From Fulvia fulva (Eukaryota > Ascomycota > Dothideomycetes > Mycosphaerellales > Mycosphaerellaceae): a stretch of 64,000 nucleotides of DNA. Shown one piece after another: positions 55,520 to 64,000 of the stretch; positions within the stretch are counted from its first letter, which is position 1, and each line of letters starts with the position of its first letter. The translations under genes were made by a program, and so were the position numbers. The stretch is from positions 1,364,001 to 1,428,000 of the forward strand of contig NC_063016.1 in assembly GCF_020509005.1 (NCBI RefSeq), read 5' to 3'. The notes under the pieces were generated by a model that had not been told where the DNA came from, ran no database searches, and saw nothing but the letters and a program-made list of their open reading frames with translations.

Positions 55520-56251
55520 TCATGACTTCCTCCCGAGGCCTTCCATATGCTGCACCAGATCCTCAATCGTCACCACCTTCAAGCCATACCGCCTTGCAAA
55601 TGCAAGACACCCATCTCTCCTCATCATGCCAAAATCTCCCGCCAACTCCGCCTTGCCCGGCACTTCCTCTCCATCCGCTACAATCTCTGCAATGACCGCG
55701 ACAGGCTCCTTCCCAGCGAGCTTACAAAAGTCCACCCCAGCTTCTGTATGACCTTGCCGCGCCCTGACACCACCTTCCCTCGCCTGCAATGGCACGATAT
55801 GCCCAGGTCGTCTGAACGTGTCCTTGTGTACATTGGGATCCGCAAGTTTGCGACATGTGAGACTACGGTCGTGTGCGCTTATGCCTGTGGTGACCCCCTC
55901 GTTCGCGTCTATCGTGATGGTGTATGCGGTGCGATTGGGATCGGAATTGTGAGTCACCATTTGCGGAAGCTCTAATCGTGCTGCGAGAGCGGGCGTTATG
56001 GGTGCGCAGAGGTAGCCTGAGGAGTGTCGGATCATGAAGGCGGCTTTGGCGGGAGAGAAGTCTTGAGCGGCGATTATGAGGTCTCCTTCGTTCTCGCGAG
56101 AGGTGGAGTCCATAACTATGATCATCTCGCCTTTGGCTGGGAAGACTGTCAGTCCTGCGGAAGACGAGATCGTGGTGGCCCAATGCCTACCAAAAGCCTC
56201 GACAGCATCGGGGATTGTGTCGAAGCTGACATCGCCATTGACTTGCGCCAT
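55520..56251 (-). CDS. RIB3: 3,4-dihydroxy-2-butanone 4-phosphate synthase
   Basis: Single exon, 243 residues from ATG 56251; the upstream in-frame start is a TTG. Family motifs: Asp-Ser-Thr-Ser-Arg-Glu-Asn-Glu-Gly-Asp-Leu (acidic metal loop near residue 50), Phe-Met-Ile-Arg-His-Ser-Ser-Gly, Asp-Ala-Asn-Glu-Gly-Val-Thr-Thr-Gly-Ile-Ser-Ala and Arg-Arg-Pro-Gly-His-Ile-Val-Pro-Leu, with Gly-His-Thr-Glu-Ala after it. The enzyme turns ribulose 5-phosphate into the four-carbon unit of riboflavin plus formate. No GTP cyclohydrolase II half is fused, as is normal in fungi. Confidence 0.95.
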   Translation of the reverse strand: MAQVNGDVSFDTIPDAVEAFGRHWATTISSSAGLTVFPAKGEMIIVMDSTSRENEGDLIIAAQDFSPAKAAFMIRHSSGYLCAPITPALAARLELPQMVTHNSDPNRTAYTITIDANEGVTTGISAHDRSLTCRKLADPNVHKDTFRRPGHIVPLQAREGGVRARQGHTEAGVDFCKLAGKEPVAVIAEIVADGEEVPGKAELAGDFGMMRRDGCLAFARRYGLKVVTIEDLVQHMEGLGRKS

Positions 56252-57126
56252 AATGGTCAATGGCAGGATAGTAGCAAGCTGGAACGATGCTGGCGACGGG
56301 CAAGTCGCTCGCGCTGCTATGAGTGTATGACGGCTGGGACCTGATCACCACGGCGGAGTAGAGCCAGGATTGTTCGAAAGCTTAAGATTACTTCCCTTCA
56401 CCCATGCAACAAGCTGTACGATGTGTGCTTCTGAAGCAATTGGTGCAAATGATGACTGTGTAGACGATGGGCGCAGACTAAGCCGACCTCTTGCTTGGGC
56501 GACATCGCGGAAGCACACCTTAGCTTTTCGGTCTGCTGTACGGTACGGAAAGACACACTAGACTAATGTGGTGGGTTCTTTGCCGGCGGCTGACTTCCGA
56601 TCTCCGACCGTATCCGAGGTGTCCTATATCCGACGATCTCTTTTACATGCAGGTACCGCCTTGTCACTCCCGTCATCCATCAGTACGTCGAGACTCAGCT
56701 ATTTCAACTACCGTAAACAAGTACAGGTGGCTGCAGATGGCGACCGCTATATCAACACGCGCCGTGGACACGAACGCACGCCGAGTAGGTATGATGCTGT
56801 GCCCGAGGCAACTCCGACCTCGCCACCCCTCCCGTCTCAAGTTTGCGACATTCCGGTCCACGACTTGTATATGGCTCGACTCTGCGTGTCGGAGAACACC
56901 GATGACCACATTGGGTCGCAAGCACTGCTATGAATACTCGGACTTCCATCTTTGGCAGGCAAGCTCCCTACCCAGGTCTAACCGAATGTGATGGGAAGGG
57001 CCCCAATGCACATGGTTCACGCTGAATGGTAAGCAAGGTGGTGGACGATGTGAAGGAGACTTTCAGGTGCAAGCTTTACTCCCACTTCTCGTGTGGTGCG
57101 AGCGGTGTTGGATCTGTACCCACTAC
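56252..57126. other. intergenic region between RIB3 and a P450 relic
   Basis: No supported gene in 875 bp. Confidence 0.4.
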
Positions 57127-57799
57127 ATGCAAACGATAGTGACTATGGCACAGCCCATGGCGGCCCTTCACAGCGATCATTCGGCACATATCGCTGGATT
57201 TACTGCCATTGCCATCGCGCTGGTATTCTGGAGCCTCTATCGTTATTGGGTCACCTCCGACTTGCGTCGCATACCACTGGTCGGCAAAAAGCCAGGCTAC
57301 TTCGGCTTCGATTTGACGGCCGTGAAGAAGGACTTTGCGAAGAACGGGAGGAAAATTCTCTATGATGGATACATCAAAGCAAGTCACATTTGCGGCCTAT
57401 AGTGCGAGAGATGACGCTCACTTGGTCATAGTATCGCAATGGCCTGTATCGAGTCCAGACTCTGAATGTCGAACGTGTCGTACTCAATGTGGTAAGTGTC
57501 GCTATGAAGCTTCGTCCCTGGCCAGCTTTCCTGAGGCCCTTGCTATATCCATGGCTACCTGGAGCCAAACTCCTCGAGAAGCATCTCGCCGTCACCAAAA
57601 AGTGCTTCAAGCCTATGTTCGAAGAGCGATTGCGCAGCTCGAAAGTGATGCCCAGAAAGAGAAGCCTGTCGATATGGTACAGTGGATGGCAGAGTCGGCG
57701 AGAGGATCGGATAGGGACCCAGATGTTCTGGCGCACAACATGCTTTTCATGGTCCTGGCAGGAGTGCACACGAGCTCTGCTACAATTGCTGGCATCTAG
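57127..57799 (+). pseudogene. cytochrome P450 relic
   Basis: Starts like a microsomal P450: membrane anchor, then Arg-Arg-Ile-Pro-Leu-Val-Gly-Lys-Lys-Pro-Gly and Phe-Ala-Lys-Asn-Gly-Arg-Lys-Ile-Leu-Tyr. After Asp-Gly-Tyr-Ile-Lys (about 57380) roughly 150 codons are missing, and similarity resumes at Met-Lys-Leu-Arg-Pro-Trp-Pro-Ala-Phe-Leu-Arg-Pro (57504). A one-base frame change follows near 57637-57655. The I-helix segment Leu-Ala-Gly-Val-His-Thr-Ser-Ser-Ala-Thr ends at a stop at 57797-57799. The ExxR region and haem loop are absent. It is a non-functional fragment related to the class of the P450 at 8885. Confidence 0.8.
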
Positions 57800-58378
57800 C
57801 GGTGAGGGGCGGAGGTGGCAGACACGTGGGACGACAGGGGATGTTGTGCTCGAACATCGCCAGCGTTCGTGTCACCAAAGGTGTACAAACTTGTTACAAA
57901 GGGCGCCGTGTGAGGTGAAGAGGTGGGCTTTGGCGAGTTCGTGAAACCCGTCCATGGCGGCTCCCCTTGTGCCCGAGGCTGCCCTGCTGATAAATTTCGA
58001 ATTACCTCTGGCTAGGCAGGCGCGCAAGAGCATGTGTGTCTTCGACTTTTGCCGTTATAGCAGCAGAGCCGCATCGGGAAGACCGGATATGCCTTCAGGC
58101 AACTACATAGCCTGCACTGCAGAGCCTCATCAGACTCATCACTCATGAGCTTCTGGTGTCCTGCTTGCCAGGCTGACTGGTCGGGGAATATGGCAGGCAC
58201 AGACACTGCAGGTCAACCGATATTCACAGACGGGACGTTACTGCTTCGCACGAAGATACTTACCCTCCCGCAAAGTAAAGCTGAAGTGAGCTCAATGACA
58301 GCACATTAGCGAGGGCTCCATCATTATGAAGCCGACACATCTTACCTAAGTTTCACTCATCACTTCCTGACAGCGGCC
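57800..58378. other. intergenic region, 0.58 kb
   Basis: No P450 C-terminus and no other gene was found here; the haem-binding half of the relic appears to be lost. Confidence 0.5.
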
Positions 58379-60071
58379 ATGTCGCACCTAGCGTTGATCA
58401 CTGTGCTACCAGACCCGACCTCGATCCTGACGCTCCAGAACGCAGTGCATCGATTCGCTTCGAATCTCGAGAACGGTCAGATCGAACTGTACCGCAACGG
58501 GTGCGAGTATCGAAACGAGACGGGAAGTTTTACGGACTGCACCATCGCCTGTCAGCAGCCGGCCACGGTGTGGGATTCGATGGAGATCCTACACAACTGT
58601 GCTTCTTACAGCGCGGTGTCGCAATTACTTTCTAGTGGTTATGCTGACGACGATACTGCTCAATTGGCCTTCGGCATGGGTTATGTGCCAGACTTCAATT
58701 TGAGTCTGGTGTACACGCCTATCGATGAGTGTGTGCATAGCTTCTGCCATGACGTGACCACGGACAAGACATGTACGCATCAGAGTCTCGAATCAGTGAA
58801 CGACACCCAGAACCATGTAAGTGCTATCAACAGACAGCTAGGACTGGCACTGCTAACGGGCGTAGAGCTTTGTTGCATCAGACTTTATCCACGCCGCTTG
58901 TGGGGCCATCAAAGCAAGCCCGAATGTTGACGTGGGAGGTATAGGTGTGTACGCTGGTTATCTGATGCAGCTCAGCATCCTCATATACGCCTACCTCCAC
59001 AGCCGCTTGGTCACTACCTGGATCCGAGCCGTTGTCTTTGCCACGCATCGACCGCTGGGACTTGAGATTGCCCAACGGCGAGCGGAAGCAGTGCAGGACC
59101 GACTTGACAGCACCTACCAGCAGCCTGCCTTGATCTCTGGACTTGCAGACTTTCAAAAGGCACAAAGCTTCTTTTCCATAACGCTGGAAGGTGCTGCCAT
59201 AGGTGCACTTGCAAGCAACGGCCGGATATTCGACGCCACAAGTCTGCAGCAGCTGCACCTCACTGCAAAGCTGCTTGGAGATGTTGCTACAGCAGGAGTC
59301 TTGTGTGTCACCTTTGGCCTGTACTTGCTCCATGCTAACGACTGCACATCATGGTACACCAGCACCGTGTCCATACTGGCTGTGCTGGTATCTGTCGCAG
59401 CGTGGATCCAGACTCGCTTGCCATTGCAGAACCTGAGGAACCCTGCACCTTCCGAGCATAATCTGCCAGCTTGCGGCGGGCGGTCGCCGACAACGTATTG
59501 CCTGGAAACCTCGAGACACAAGAACACAGCCTTCGAAGCCGTCAGCATCGGACTGTGTGTGTTCATCATGTTGGTCCTCATGACCAGACAGTCGAAAGCT
59601 GTTCAGCGATTCGGCAGCGCTCTGAGCTCTCGCAAACCGTCTGTAGATGCTGAGAAAGGACCAGCTGCGGAAGACGTTCACCTGCATCGTGTGTTGACCA
59701 TGACAAGCACAGCGTCGAAAGCTGTGCGACTGGTGCACAAAGCGGCAGCTACCAAGGTGTCGAAGAAAGTCTACAACTGGAGGGAGGAGATTGCCGAGTT
59801 TGTGTTTGCCAACCTCATTGTGAACATGCTTGTGATACTGGTCAAGAATGGGGCGATGACGGCGTCGAGGCAGGAAGCTCGGTGGACGTTTGGACAGTTG
59901 ATTGCCGTGACGATATGGGCGCCGTCCATCATAGAACACGTATATGGCGCGGTGCAGAAGTGGTCGCTCAGGTCCAACACGGAGCTGAAGACCAAAAAGG
60001 ATGAAAAGGAGGAAGAGCAAGTGGCAGAGGCAGAGGCAGAAATGGCGGCGGAGGAGGTTCATGTCTCGTAG
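58379..60071 (+). CDS. multi-span membrane protein with Cys-rich ectodomain
   Basis: Exons 58379-58816 and 58866-60071 (49-nt intron, GTAAGT donor, GCGTAG acceptor) encode 547 residues. The first 160 residues hold about nine cysteines and several Asn-x-Ser/Thr sites and look extracellular; no clear signal peptide is seen, although residues 1-18 are mildly hydrophobic. Membrane segments lie near 180-200, 250-270 (weak), 295-315, 325-345, 395-415 and 475-495. The tail is Lys/Glu/Ala-rich and cytoplasmic. The family is not recognised; the architecture resembles uncharacterised ascomycete surface proteins. Confidence 0.72.
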
Positions 60072-60163
60072 CTCGTTTTCTCGTATAGGCCCACGTCGGA
60101 AGCATGTCCAAGCTGTACCTCCTAGAAGTACTTTCGTGCAGCTTCATCTTCCGTGCCCTAGAA

Positions 60164-62107
60164 ATGTTAGCACGTGCCGTATCGACCTCCCTACGCCGAA
60201 CGACATGCATATCGACATTCTCGGCCGAAGCATGTACAGTGTGTACAGTGTGTACATGTCGCTGCGGTGCGCTGCTGAGCCGCCGTGATGAGGGCATTAG
60301 CCATGGCGGTCGCACGCCGCAGACACAGACACAGACACAGAAACGACAGCTGCACGCCTCGCAGCAGCGATATGCCACCGCCAGGAAATCGCCTTCGACG
60401 CAGAACCGACTCACGCTACAAGAGCGACACGCCTTGACCCTCGAAGAGGCGCGACAACGCAGGGGAGCGATTGAGAGTCTCCAGATGGAAAGATGGGTAG
60501 ACAAGGCTGTTACTGCGGGCGAGATCAGCGTCACTACCAAGGCAGCAATGGATTTCCTGCGTGCCTTTGAGGCTTTGCTAGCAAAGTCTCGCGGCCGTCC
60601 CACTGTTGACCCGGACCGCTTCAACAGCATCAAAGCTGAATATGCCTTGAGTGGAAACGACTGCTTTTACTTGGGGAGACTGCTCTTGATCGGCGGACCA
60701 CAGGATGAGCGCTTCAACGGCAGGAAGCTGATCATCTCCCTTTCACGCGCCGGCAATGTCGAAGCGACTTTGTATGTCATGGCAAACGCAGTGCAACAGC
60801 AGAAGACGAAGCCAACGACCCTGAAAAGCATGGATGTCCAATACCCGAGAGCAACCCTGACCAAGATCGCTGCTGAAGGCAAAAATTATCGAGCGATGGT
60901 CTTGGAGGGCAGACTTGCGCTGGCCCTCGGTGACGAGGAGCGCGCCATCGATCTGTGGACCAGGGCTATGGCCGCCGCCGTGGAAGCCGCCGAGGAGGGA
61001 AAACAGCGATCCGCCGACAAGCCTAGGCTGAGTTTCATGGAGGCAGACCGACAGAAAGATCCATACGAGCTAAACGCCCCGTGGATCGAGCTCATGATGC
61101 TACACTACGAAAGGAGCAAGTTCAGAGGCAAGGATGAGTGGACACAGTGTCAATGGGCCATGGAGATTGGCTGCGAGCAAGACGACCCGGTCTCGCACTA
61201 CTATGCGTCCACCTTCGCCAAGCGGGAGGATGAATATGGCAACCATGTCCCTGAAAGCGGATGGCTTTACCATGTTACGAAAGCGGCTACCAGTGGTCAT
61301 CAAAAGGCCATGCATGAATTGGGCGAGTTTTATGCGCAAAGTGGCTGGAAGTACATCAACGATGAGCCTCCAGATTACCTGAAGCCCACTCCTTTCGACT
61401 CGTATCCAGCTCCAGCATCTTCAATGTCACTGCTAGACAGCCTCAAATCGTTCGCTGGCATAAACACCCCAAGTAGCGCCAAGGCATCGGATCACATATT
61501 CGGCTTCGCAGCCTTCCCAAACACTGCTCTTGCACGATGGAGCCTTGCATTGGAATGGCTCGACCAAGCATGCAGCTACGGCTACGCCCCATCGTACATG
61601 ATGAAAGCCCATCTACACATGCAAGAAACCCTCTGGTACGGCGCCGACACACCACAATCCGCCCTAACTCTCAGCCCAGACCGCTACGACTACGCCTCGA
61701 AAGAACAATACGACATTCAAGGACCCCACTCCAGGCCTACCCCAGAAGGCGGCCCACCCAACCCCTACTACAACATCGAAACCGTTAAGACATACCTTCG
61801 TCATGTCTTCTACGCACATCAAGCGCACGGCTACGTCGCCAAAGCACAGGAGGAGTATGCGTCGAAACGCAGACGAGGCTTAACATCCGCTGCGACAGAT
61901 GAGGACGACATCATCAGCGAAAGTGCGCTGAGCAAGTTGCCGTGGCATATACGGAGGTGGTTTCGTTTCCCGGAGGTGAGGGAAATGTATGAAGGGCAGA
62001 TTGAGGCGTTGCTTGCGGAGGCGAAGGGCATTTGTGATGATCACGGGTGGGACATTCTGAATGATGACGGGACGGTCGTGTACAAAGCGATTGTTAGCAA
62101 GAGGTGA
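60164..62107 (+). CDS. SEL1/TPR-like repeat protein, probably mitochondrial
   Basis: Single-exon frame. The ATG at 60164 is chosen because the residues after it, Met-Leu-Ala-Arg-Ala-Val-Ser-Thr-Ser-Leu-Arg-Arg, make a good mitochondrial presequence; an in-frame ATG lies at 60104, only 33 bp after the previous gene. Product 647 residues. Helical repeats with SEL1/TPR spacing occur through about 190-480: Asn-Val-Glu-Ala-Thr-Leu-Tyr, Gly-His-Gln-Lys-Ala-Met-His-Glu-Leu-Gly-Glu-Phe-Tyr and Leu-Glu-Trp-Leu-Asp-Gln-Ala-Cys-Ser-Tyr-Gly-Tyr. It is probably a scaffold or assembly factor. Short repeats (TGTACAGTG near 60236, ACACAG near 60325) sit in the presequence region, so the start is uncertain. 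Confidence 0.72.
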   Translation: MLARAVSTSLRRTTCISTFSAEACTVCTVCTCRCGALLSRRDEGISHGGRTPQTQTQTQKRQLHASQQRYATARKSPSTQNRLTLQERHALTLEEARQRRGAIESLQMERWVDKAVTAGEISVTTKAAMDFLRAFEALLAKSRGRPTVDPDRFNSIKAEYALSGNDCFYLGRLLLIGGPQDERFNGRKLIISLSRAGNVEATLYVMANAVQQQKTKPTTLKSMDVQYPRATLTKIAAEGKNYRAMVLEGRLALALGDEERAIDLWTRAMAAAVEAAEEGKQRSADKPRLSFMEADRQKDPYELNAPWIELMMLHYERSKFRGKDEWTQCQWAMEIGCEQDDPVSHYYASTFAKREDEYGNHVPESGWLYHVTKAATSGHQKAMHELGEFYAQSGWKYINDEPPDYLKPTPFDSYPAPASSMSLLDSLKSFAGINTPSSAKASDHIFGFAAFPNTALARWSLALEWLDQACSYGYAPSYMMKAHLHMQETLWYGADTPQSALTLSPDRYDYASKEQYDIQGPHSRPTPEGGPPNPYYNIETVKTYLRHVFYAHQAHGYVAKAQEEYASKRRRGLTSAATDEDDIISESALSKLPWHIRRWFRFPEVREMYEGQIEALLAEAKGICDDHGWDILNDDGTVVYKAIVSKR

Positions 62108-62467
62108 TGATCGCTCACACAAGTTATCAAATGAACAAGTCTCATTCAATTTGAGCGGTTATCAAGTCTACACCTTAATGAACTCATGGCCCGAAGCACT
62201 CCCAAAGCTATCACGAAACAAATCATGCTACCATAGTCAACCTTCAGAGCAGTGTCTGTTCAAATACCCATATTGAAACCCGCGCAAGTACTCACCATTT
62301 CCCCATCAGACCGTAAACTTACAAACAGAAGGGTGTCAGCCATACTCGAGAAGCACGTGGCAGTGTCTTAGACCATAGGGAGCGAGCCGCTGCCCGATGC
62401 CTGGTATCCTTCGGGGACGTACTCACATCCCGAGAACATACTGTATCGTCAAGCATGTCTGGCGCGA
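62108..62467. other. intergenic region between convergent genes
   Basis: Shared 3' flanks of 360 bp; nothing identifiable. Confidence 0.4.
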
Positions 62468-63658
62468 TCAAATGTCAAGCATCATGGCGTCCGATTCGTC
62501 GTCAGGGCCACCGAGAGCATCATCAGCTTGCATTCCATCGAGGACAGCGTGCTCAGCAGCGGTAGTCGATGTGAGGATGGCTTCTACGAGCTGTGCATCA
62601 GCGGTAGCACTTGAATCATCTGAATATGGAGTATCGTCAAAGCTGAACGGCATCTCATCCTCAGCATCAGCAACGGCTAGGGCGGCAGGATTACCTGTTT
62701 GATATTCCAGGCCAAATTTGTCAACCATGAAATCATCAACCATCTTGCCGGTGTCCTCGAAGGTCAGCGCCTTCCTATTGAAGTTGTTGCCGTGGAAGGG
62801 AGTGGGCATGTTCAGGGTTGGACGCACGTGTGGCATATCGACGCCCAACCCGGAAAGGTCAGTAGCACGATCGTTCGCAAGTGCCTGCAAGAGATCTACG
62901 AATGTTGCTTCAGTGTACTTGTGAGGCTTCTTCGAGTACTCTTTGCCGTGATAGTCGCCACCAGTCTTGCAGTACCCTACGTTAGGTTTGCACGTGTGTG
63001 ACTTGGTCTTGAAAGGGCCGAGAGCAGGCATGCGAGGAGTTGTGGTTACGGCATCGACTTTGTGCCTGCTGTGGCGGGTGTCGGTGATGTTGGCGGGTAG
63101 GTAATGTCCGGTGACGTGATGGAGGGCACGTTGTGTCATGTAGCGAGGGTTGAGCTCTAGGAAGGAGATCTCGTCTGGGTTGTCGACAAGAGACAGTTGC
63201 TCCCATGTTGCCACCCAGTCAGCGGGCATATTTTCGATGTAAATCCACCACTTGGCGTACGAGCTTAAGGCATCGACCGCTGGCGGCATTTGTGCACCGA
63301 TGACTTCGAGCTGTTGATGGGTCGAGAGGCATTGACGATACCATCGTTCTTCGCGCTCCGCGCAAGCTTCTGGAGACATGTCGAAGTCACGATCATCCTC
63401 GATGAGATCGCGCTCTTTGAAGTCAACTTGCTTGCGAGGAGCCATACCGTGCGCTGTTCTGCAGTTGACGTTTGCACAGACTCCAGGTCCGTAAGTCTGG
63501 TCAGCATAGTCGCGCGATTTTCCGTCGCTAATATGCGCGTGCGGATCGTCCTGGCAAAACAGCAGGCCTTGGTAGTTGGTCTTAGCCTGGCTGCATGTTG
63601 ATACGATTTTGAGCTTCTGAGCTCCGCAGAGGAAGTTGAAGACAGTATATTTGCACAT
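62468..63658 (-). CDS. hypothetical protein with Cys/His residues, 396 aa
   Basis: Single exon, ATG in ATCATGTGC context. The N-terminus, Met-Cys-Lys-Tyr-Thr-Val-Phe-Asn-Phe-Leu-Cys-Gly, with further Cys/His pairs to about residue 70 (Cys-Ser, Phe-Cys-Gln-Asp-Asp-Pro-His-Ala-His, Cys-Ala-Asn-Val-Asn-Cys) suggests a small zinc module of the type seen in many uncharacterised fungal proteins. A helical middle (80-170), a basic stretch with Cys-Lys-Pro-Asn-Val-Gly-Tyr-Cys (about 220) and an acidic C-terminus ending Asp-Ala-Met-Met-Leu-Asp-Ile follow. No function is assigned. Confidence 0.65.
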   Translation of the reverse strand: MCKYTVFNFLCGAQKLKIVSTCSQAKTNYQGLLFCQDDPHAHISDGKSRDYADQTYGPGVCANVNCRTAHGMAPRKQVDFKERDLIEDDRDFDMSPEACAEREERWYRQCLSTHQQLEVIGAQMPPAVDALSSYAKWWIYIENMPADWVATWEQLSLVDNPDEISFLELNPRYMTQRALHHVTGHYLPANITDTRHSRHKVDAVTTTPRMPALGPFKTKSHTCKPNVGYCKTGGDYHGKEYSKKPHKYTEATFVDLLQALANDRATDLSGLGVDMPHVRPTLNMPTPFHGNNFNRKALTFEDTGKMVDDFMVDKFGLEYQTGNPAALAVADAEDEMPFSFDDTPYSDDSSATADAQLVEAILTSTTAAEHAVLDGMQADDALGGPDDESDAMMLDI

Positions 63659-64000
63659 GATGATCTAGTGCAGTCGAGGTGTGGATGGATGTGGCGTAGC
63701 TTGTGGTAGGGAATTGGGACGAAGCAGATGGGGAGAAGATGGAGATGCGAATCGACTTATCGGGTTTCGCAGGCGCATTGTGTGTTGTGTGTTGTGTGTT
63801 GTGTGTGAAGTGAAGAGTCTCGTCTCCATTCACTTCATGCTCTGGTACTCGCGAATCACTTCCATCAGCGCTAGTCCCAAATGTTGCGTGAATGCTGACT
63901 TGGTCATGTCGGACTCGCTCATTCACCGCAGAGAGGGTTGTCTGCCGCAATCGCGTTATCCTGTGGCTTCCTGATCGGATCGCATGTTTGGTAGGTATGG
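63659..64000. other. right-edge upstream region with GTGTT tandem repeat
   Basis: Upstream sequence of the last gene. A TGTGT/TGTGTT repeat of about 30 bp lies at 63777-63808, roughly 120 bp before the start codon. No other gene is supported before the window ends. Confidence 0.5.

Noticed and set aside
54966..55751. 261-codon plus-strand frame overlapping RIB3
   Set aside because: Runs antisense into the well-supported RIB3 gene; no recognised motif.
1..64000. tRNA, rRNA, CRISPR or intact transposase genes
   Set aside because: Looked for by eye (A/B-box-like and DDE-type patterns) and not found; a tRNAscan run would be decisive.

Overview
The window is eukaryotic DNA from a filamentous ascomycete. 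Most genes have short introns (about 41-116 nt) with GTANGT-type donors, CTAAC/CTGAC-type branch sites and CAG/TAG acceptors. Genes lie on both strands with no operons, and several products are fungus-specific (CFEM/Pth11-type receptor, HET-domain protein, PL1 pectate lyase, krev-1/RSR1 GTPase). Gene content and style suggest a Dothideomycete, perhaps near Mycosphaerellaceae/Capnodiales; that placement is inference. I saw no rRNA, tRNA, CRISPR array, plasmid origin or intact transposon.

Layout. Positions 1-5 kb are gene-poor: two small hypothetical genes, a small CHORD-like gene and several degenerate copies of a dispersed repeat whose differences look RIP-like. Positions 5-10.2 kb are accessory: an NmrA-like reductase, a HET-domain protein and a cytochrome P450 that lacks an internal section. 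Positions 10.4-25.2 kb are mostly housekeeping: RSR1/krev-1 (with a 10-nt microexon), EMC1, an SDR, the Tudor/staphylococcal nuclease SND1, an Sfp-type phosphopantetheinyl transferase and the PdxT/PDX2 vitamin B6 glutaminase. Positions 25.5-32.3 kb hold one very large gene for a CFEM plus seven-helix Pth11-like receptor with a tail of about 1,860 residues. Positions 33.3-37 kb hold a divergent pair, CBC2 and NUP82. Positions 37.8-41.2 kb hold a secreted pectate lyase and two hypothetical genes.

Positions 41.4-45.4 kb are decaying: an HpcH/HpaI aldolase pseudogene with two frameshifts and an MFS transporter pseudogene with a disrupted N-terminal segment, a nonsense codon, a lost splice donor and a truncated end. 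A perfect 17-bp hairpin lies between them. Positions 46-53 kb hold a GCNACT hexanucleotide array just upstream of a large disordered protein, an acidic coiled-coil protein and an F-box/DUF7730-like protein. Positions 53.5-56.3 kb hold FBP1 (gluconeogenesis) and RIB3 (riboflavin). A second P450 survives only as a relic at 57.1-57.8 kb. The right end holds a multi-span membrane protein, a SEL1/TPR-like probable mitochondrial protein and a Cys/His-containing hypothetical protein.

Exon boundaries were worked out by hand from splice consensus plus reading-frame continuity; where both agree they are given exactly. Functional names rest on recognised motifs and family resemblance, with no database search.
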